Source: CBDDFV01 sp965227335 | GTDB lineage: Bacteria > Planctomycetota > Phycisphaerae > Phycisphaerales > SM1A02 | DNA length: 64,000 nt | Assembly (NCBI GenBank): GCA_965227335.1 | Contig: CBDDFV010000012.1 | Location: 620,001-684,000, forward strand | Direction of reading: 5' to 3' | Shown here: in pieces, positions 60,686 to 64,000 of the stretch | Numbering within the stretch: the first letter of the stretch is position 1 | How the letters are laid out: each line of letters starts with the position of its first letter | Program-made: the position numbers and the translations under genes | Notes under the pieces: model-generated | The model's input: the letters and a program-made list of their open reading frames with translations, nothing else | Databases searched by the model: none | Told to the model about the DNA's origin: nothing

Positions 60686-60714
60686 AGGGTACCGCGAAGA
60701 CGGGCCAGCGTCAA
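60686..60714 (-). promoter_or_regulatory. Promoter candidate of the wbp-like operon
   Basis: Minus-strand TTGACG - 17 bases - TACCCT. It implies a leader of nearly 300 bases before the WbpB-like gene. Confidence 0.45.
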
Positions 60715-60800
60715 TGCACCGACGCCCCCCAACGACGCACCGATCGCGTCACCACCGCATGGCCCGGAAAGGCCGTGTCGTCCGACCGCCGCCGGCGTCC

Positions 60801-61748
60801 TCACCCCATCCGCGGATCCACCCAGCGGTACAGCACGTCCACCGCCAGGTTCATCACCACCAGCAGACTCGAAAAGGTCAGGACCACGCCCATGATCAGC
60901 GTCAGGTCCTTGGCGAGCACCGCGTCGACGAAATGCGCGCCGAGTCCGGGCGCGGCGAAGACCTTCTCGACCACGAAACTCCCCGTCATCGCCATCGCCA
61001 GCGCCGGGCCGAGGTAACTCAGCACCGGCAGAAACGCGTTCTTCATGGCGTGCTTCAGGATGACCGTCCGCTCCGAAAGCCCCTTCGCCCGCGCCGTGCG
61101 CACGTAGTCCTCCCCGAGGGCGTCGAGCATGCTGAACCGGGTGAGCCGCGCGATGTAGGCGGCGAACGGCAGCGACAGCGTCAGCGACGGCAGGATCAGA
61201 TGCGTCCATGATCCCCACCCCGCCGCGGGCAGCCACGCGAGTTTCACTGCGAAAAGGATCAGCAACGCGGATCCCGTCACGAACGCGGGAAGGCTGATGC
61301 CCACGAGCGCCGTGGCGAGCGCGGCGACATCCGCCACGCTCCCCGGCCGCACCGCCCCGACCACGCCCGCCGTCATCCCGATCAGGCACGCCAGCGCGAT
61401 CCCGGTCACGCCGATCAGCGCCGACACCGGGAACCCGGATGCGAGGATCTCGTTCACGGACCAGTTCTCGTGCTGAAGACTCGGTCCGAGATCGAACGGC
61501 CGGTCGTGCGCGCCGATCGCCCACGACACGCCCGTCGCCTTGCCGAGATAGTCCCAGTAGAACGTCCACGGATCGTCGAGCCGGTACTGCTCGAGCATCG
61601 CCTGCATGATCTCCGCCCGGGGCCGACGTCCCTCCGGCTTCTCCAGCGGGTTGCCCGGGATCAGCCACGCCAGCGCGAACGTGGCGGTGTACACCGCGAG
61701 CAGGATCAGCGGCAACTGCAGCAGACGACGGACGACCATCGACGTCAT
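60801..61748 (-). CDS. Peptide/nickel-type ABC transporter permease (DppB/OppB family)
   Basis: Membrane subunit of an ABC importer, 315 residues. Six membrane helices; the first (LLQLPLILLAVYTATFALAWLIPGNP) and the family signature at the coupling loop, EDYVRTARAKGLSERTVILKHAMKNAFLPVLSYLG, are typical of DppB/OppB. FVVEKVFAAPGLGAHFVDAVLAKD is the usual end. The start overlaps the binding-protein stop by 4 bases. No DppC-type permease or ATPase gene follows in the next 421 bases. Confidence 0.92.
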   Translation of the reverse strand: MTSMVVRRLLQLPLILLAVYTATFALAWLIPGNPLEKPEGRRPRAEIMQAMLEQYRLDDPWTFYWDYLGKATGVSWAIGAHDRPFDLGPSLQHENWSVNEILASGFPVSALIGVTGIALACLIGMTAGVVGAVRPGSVADVAALATALVGISLPAFVTGSALLILFAVKLAWLPAAGWGSWTHLILPSLTLSLPFAAYIARLTRFSMLDALGEDYVRTARAKGLSERTVILKHAMKNAFLPVLSYLGPALAMAMTGSFVVEKVFAAPGLGAHFVDAVLAKDLTLIMGVVLTFSSLLVVMNLAVDVLYRWVDPRMG

Positions 61749-63751
61749 GCGTCGCCCCTCTCCGCCGCGATCTCCCGGGCGCGCGAACGCGCGGTCTCGA
61801 CCCGATGCAGATAGTGCACGAGGCGCGGCTGACGGCAGAGTCCCGTGACCTGCGCCGGGTCGTACATGTAGAGCTGAATCAGCTGACAGAGGATCAGCAT
61901 CGGCGCTTCTTCCCGGAACAGGAACGTCTCGCAGTCCCGCATGATGGCGAAGCGTCTCGCCGGGTCGGTCTCTGCGTCGGCGGCGGCGAGCATCGCGTCG
62001 ACGCGGGGGTTCGAGTAGCCGCGATCGTTGTTGCCGTGTCCGGTGCGGAAGATGTCCAGGAAGGTGGAGGGGTCGCCGTAATCGCCGTACCAGCGGCCGC
62101 GGGCGATCATGAACTGGCCGTTCTTGAGATCCTGCCGGAAGAACGTCGCGTCCATGCCCCGCAGTTCGACCTGCACGCCGAGTTCATCACGCCACATGTC
62201 GCGGAGTGCGAGCGAGAGCTGCTTGTAGCGCGAGCCGTTGGTCGAGTAGAGCAGGTCGACGATGGGGAAGCGTTCGCCCGCATCGTTCTCGACCAGGCCG
62301 TCGCCGTCGCGATCGATCCAGCCCGCGGCGGCGAGTTCGGCTCGCGCGGCGTCGGGGTCGCACCCCAGTCCGGCCGGCGGGTCGTACCCCGGGATCGCGC
62401 CTTCGGGCGTGATCGTGGTGGCGACCGGCTCGTGCAGACGCGTCACGGCCCGGGTCAGCAGCTCGCGATCCACCGCCTGCACGAACGCGCGGCGGACGCG
62501 GGCGTCCGCGAACGGATTGAAGCCGCCGTCCAGCAGCGTGGGACGACAGTTGAAGCTGTAGAAGTCGGTCCCGAACGTCGGCAACGCATGCAGGTCACGT
62601 CGTTCGCCGGGTCCGGGGGGCGGGGCGGCGGCGAGTGCGTCGTCCCAGGAGGCGCCGCCGGCCACCGCCTCGCCAATCTCGGGCCCATATCGCTCCAGGT
62701 ACGCCCGCGCCTCGGCGAGCATGTCGGATTCGTAATCGGCGCCGATGTCGGTGAGCCAGTCGACCTGTCCGGTCTCGAACGCCAGCACGGCGGTGCTCGG
62801 GTTGGGGATGGCGACGCACTCGATGGTTCGGCAGCGTACTTCGTCGGCGCGGTGGTAGGTCGGGCTGGCTTCGAGGCGCAGGCCCCGCCGATACCGCCAC
62901 ATCGTCGGCGTGTACGGTCCGTTGCCGACGAAGTGGGCGGGCTTCGTCCACGCGTGATTCTGACGCAGCCGACCCGTAGCGAGGTCGAGGCTGACCCAGC
63001 GGCGTTCGGCGAACGGCGGCGGGACGATCGTCGCCCAGCCGTCACGCACCATCGCGGCGCGATCCTCGTCCGTCAGCGTCCACCCCTCGACGGTCGGTCG
63101 GTTGACGGGCGAGAGCACGGCGAACGCGAGCAGGTCGAGGAAGTAGGGGACGGGCTGGGCGAGGCGGATCTCAAGCGTGTGGTCGTCGACGGCCCGCACC
63201 CCGACCGTCTCGACAAAGCGGGCTTCGGCGGCCTCGAGCTGCGCGAGCGCGGCGTCGAACGTGCGTGCCTCCGGCGGCAGCGCGGCCCACGCCGCGGACT
63301 GTTCGTTTCGATGGATGAAGAACGCCTCGCCGCCCTCGATCGCGAAGAGGAGTTCCGAGTAGTCCGCCGCCGTATCGGGCATGAGCATCCGCTGGATCGA
63401 CCAGACGAAGTCGTGGGCGGTCACGGGTTGCCCGTCGGACCAGCGGGCGTCGGAGGCGAGGGTGAAGGTCCAGGTGCGCTGATCGTCGGCGAGCCGCCAG
63501 TCGATGGCGACGCCGGGGATGATGGTGAAGTCGTCGGGATTCCAGCGGACGAGTTGTTCGTACAGCGCGTAACCGACGCGGAGATCGTGCATCCAGCTCA
63601 TCCGCTGCGGATCGAGCGTGAAGTTCTCGTTGCGGTTGGCGAAGGTGAATTCGGCGGGGGGCGGCGCGGGATCGAGCCGGCTGAGCGCGACCGCGCCGAC
63701 GGCGAGAAGAGCGATGACGATGAGAATGGCGGCGCCGCCGCGACCTGGCAT
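61745..63751 (-). CDS. ABC transporter substrate-binding protein, family 5 (OppA/DppA-like)
   Basis: Captures a peptide or similar solute outside the cytoplasmic membrane. 668 residues, larger than the usual 520-600. An N-terminal hydrophobic helix (AAILIVIALLAVGAVALSRL) without a lipobox looks like an uncleaved anchor. Family-5 marks: FTLDPQRMSWMHDLRVGYALYEQLV, WTFTLASDARWSDGQPVTAHDFVWSIQRML, VGNGPYTPTMWRYRRGLRLE and DARVRRAFVQAVDRELL. A TACACT box lies 6 bases before the ATG. It is coupled to the permease gene. Confidence 0.92.
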   Translation of the reverse strand: MPGRGGAAILIVIALLAVGAVALSRLDPAPPPAEFTFANRNENFTLDPQRMSWMHDLRVGYALYEQLVRWNPDDFTIIPGVAIDWRLADDQRTWTFTLASDARWSDGQPVTAHDFVWSIQRMLMPDTAADYSELLFAIEGGEAFFIHRNEQSAAWAALPPEARTFDAALAQLEAAEARFVETVGVRAVDDHTLEIRLAQPVPYFLDLLAFAVLSPVNRPTVEGWTLTDEDRAAMVRDGWATIVPPPFAERRWVSLDLATGRLRQNHAWTKPAHFVGNGPYTPTMWRYRRGLRLEASPTYHRADEVRCRTIECVAIPNPSTAVLAFETGQVDWLTDIGADYESDMLAEARAYLERYGPEIGEAVAGGASWDDALAAAPPPGPGERRDLHALPTFGTDFYSFNCRPTLLDGGFNPFADARVRRAFVQAVDRELLTRAVTRLHEPVATTITPEGAIPGYDPPAGLGCDPDAARAELAAAGWIDRDGDGLVENDAGERFPIVDLLYSTNGSRYKQLSLALRDMWRDELGVQVELRGMDATFFRQDLKNGQFMIARGRWYGDYGDPSTFLDIFRTGHGNNDRGYSNPRVDAMLAAADAETDPARRFAIMRDCETFLFREEAPMLILCQLIQLYMYDPAQVTGLCRQPRLVHYLHRVETARSRAREIAAERGDA

Positions 63752-63757
63752 GCGTCA

Positions 63758-63763
63758 AGTGTA
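63758..63763 (-). promoter_or_regulatory. -10 box suggesting leaderless binding-protein mRNA
   Basis: Minus-strand TACACT - 6 bases - ATG; no Shine-Dalgarno. Alternatively it belongs to a transcript from further upstream. Confidence 0.45.
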
Positions 63764-63809
63764 GCCGACCGCGCACGGCGCGACCGGGCGCGGCTCGTCG
63801 TCGTCGGAA

Positions 63810-64000
63810 TCAGCGGGACATGTTGTAGGGGTTGCTCTGCAGGATGCCGCGCCATGCGTTCCAGTGCTGCTGGAACTGGGCCTTGTCGCCCCGTCGCCAG
63901 TAGTCCTCGACCTGCTGCGGGTCGGTGCGGGGTCGGTCGACGGCGTTGATCCGGGCGATGGTGTCGATCCGTTGCAGGAACGACTCGGTGCGACCGAGGA
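63810..64000 (-). CDS. C-terminal end of a gene cut by the window edge
   Basis: An open minus-strand frame runs from the window edge to a TGA at 63810-63812. The 62 visible residues are hydrophilic and helical, with RIDTIARINAVDRPRTDP, VEDYWRRGDKAQFQQHWNAW and an end NPYNMSR. They are unlike the GC-artefact frames around it (many Gln, Asn, Trp, Asp). The family cannot be told. It is upstream of the binding-protein gene by 58 bases on the same strand. Confidence 0.6.
   Translation of the reverse strand, partial: LGRTESFLQRIDTIARINAVDRPRTDPQQVEDYWRRGDKAQFQQHWNAWRGILQSNPYNMSR

Larger units (their letters stand above)
60380..60800. other. 421-base intergenic region upstream of the sugar operon
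   Basis: No convincing gene on either strand; the open frames here are Arg/Pro-rich artefacts. It holds a promoter candidate (60686-60714) and a perfect inverted repeat (60484-60505), both noted separately. Confidence 0.7.

Overview
The window is GC-rich, gene-dense bacterial DNA and looks like a member of the Planctomycetota, most likely class Phycisphaerae. The case rests on family knowledge rather than a marker gene: six exported proteins end in paired dockerin-like Ca-binding repeats (D-x-D/N-x-D/N-G...DLxxLLxxWG); two membrane proteins carry N-terminal zinc ribbons of the CxxCxxDLR...CPECG type; there are two ECF sigma factors, one of a planctomycete style (RYWPAIYxFIRxKG...DLTQxF); and two GroELs are present. 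No rRNA, tRNA, CRISPR array, transposase or prophage gene was found. About 54 protein genes fill nearly all the space, often with 4-base ATGA stop/start overlaps.

Layout. 1-3.7 kb: end of fliD, fliS, then recO. 3.9-10 kb (minus strand): a heat-shock cluster groEL2-groES-groEL1-dnaJ-grpE-fmdB. 10-17 kb: a zinc-ribbon membrane protein, a MoxR ATPase followed by pheA, and a 1212-residue exported repeat protein. 17-21.6 kb: a CARDB-like exported protein, an exported erythromycin-esterase-family hydrolase and a lipoprotein. 21.6-23.8 kb (minus): an operon of an ECF sigma factor, an unrecognised helical protein, and the same helical domain fused to a CYTH domain; this is the best candidate for an undescribed system. 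24-30.1 kb: a RidA-like protein, a PilZ-like protein, and a methyltransferase / TgpA-like transglutaminase / DUF58 / lipoprotein operon. 30.2-34.9 kb: zinc-ribbon membrane protein, small membrane protein, scpB, a stand-alone atpC and a dockerin-tailed protein. 35-37.8 kb: lpd and a citrate synthase. 37.9-41 kb: a tandem duplication of an exported dockerin-tailed gene together with its promoter and terminator. 41-46 kb: a fatty acid desaturase behind a highly structured leader, a Cys-containing membrane protein, ubiX, a lipoprotein and a sugar-nucleotide epimerase. 45.8-50.7 kb: ECF sigma factor coupled to a giant VIT-VWA membrane protein. 50.8-57.3 kb: Cys-rich exported protein, LPG-synthase-like membrane protein, mgtE, an rRNA/tRNA methyltransferase, a dockerin-tailed protein and a 3-hydroxyacyl-CoA dehydrogenase. 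57.3-60.4 kb: hairpin array, then a wbpB-wbpD-wbpE-like operon for a diacetamido uronic acid sugar nucleotide. 60.8-64 kb: peptide-type ABC permease and binding protein, and the end of one more gene.

How it works together. Most of the window is housekeeping (protein folding, chromosome segregation, TCA cycle, energy, aromatic amino acids, Mg uptake) mixed with cell-surface functions (flagellum, surface sugar synthesis, secreted dockerin-tailed proteins, lipoproteins). Several genes have a -10-like TAnnnT hexamer only 5-10 bases before the start codon and no Shine-Dalgarno, suggesting leaderless mRNAs beside genes with strong GGAGG sites. All functional statements come from reading the sequence; no database search was run.
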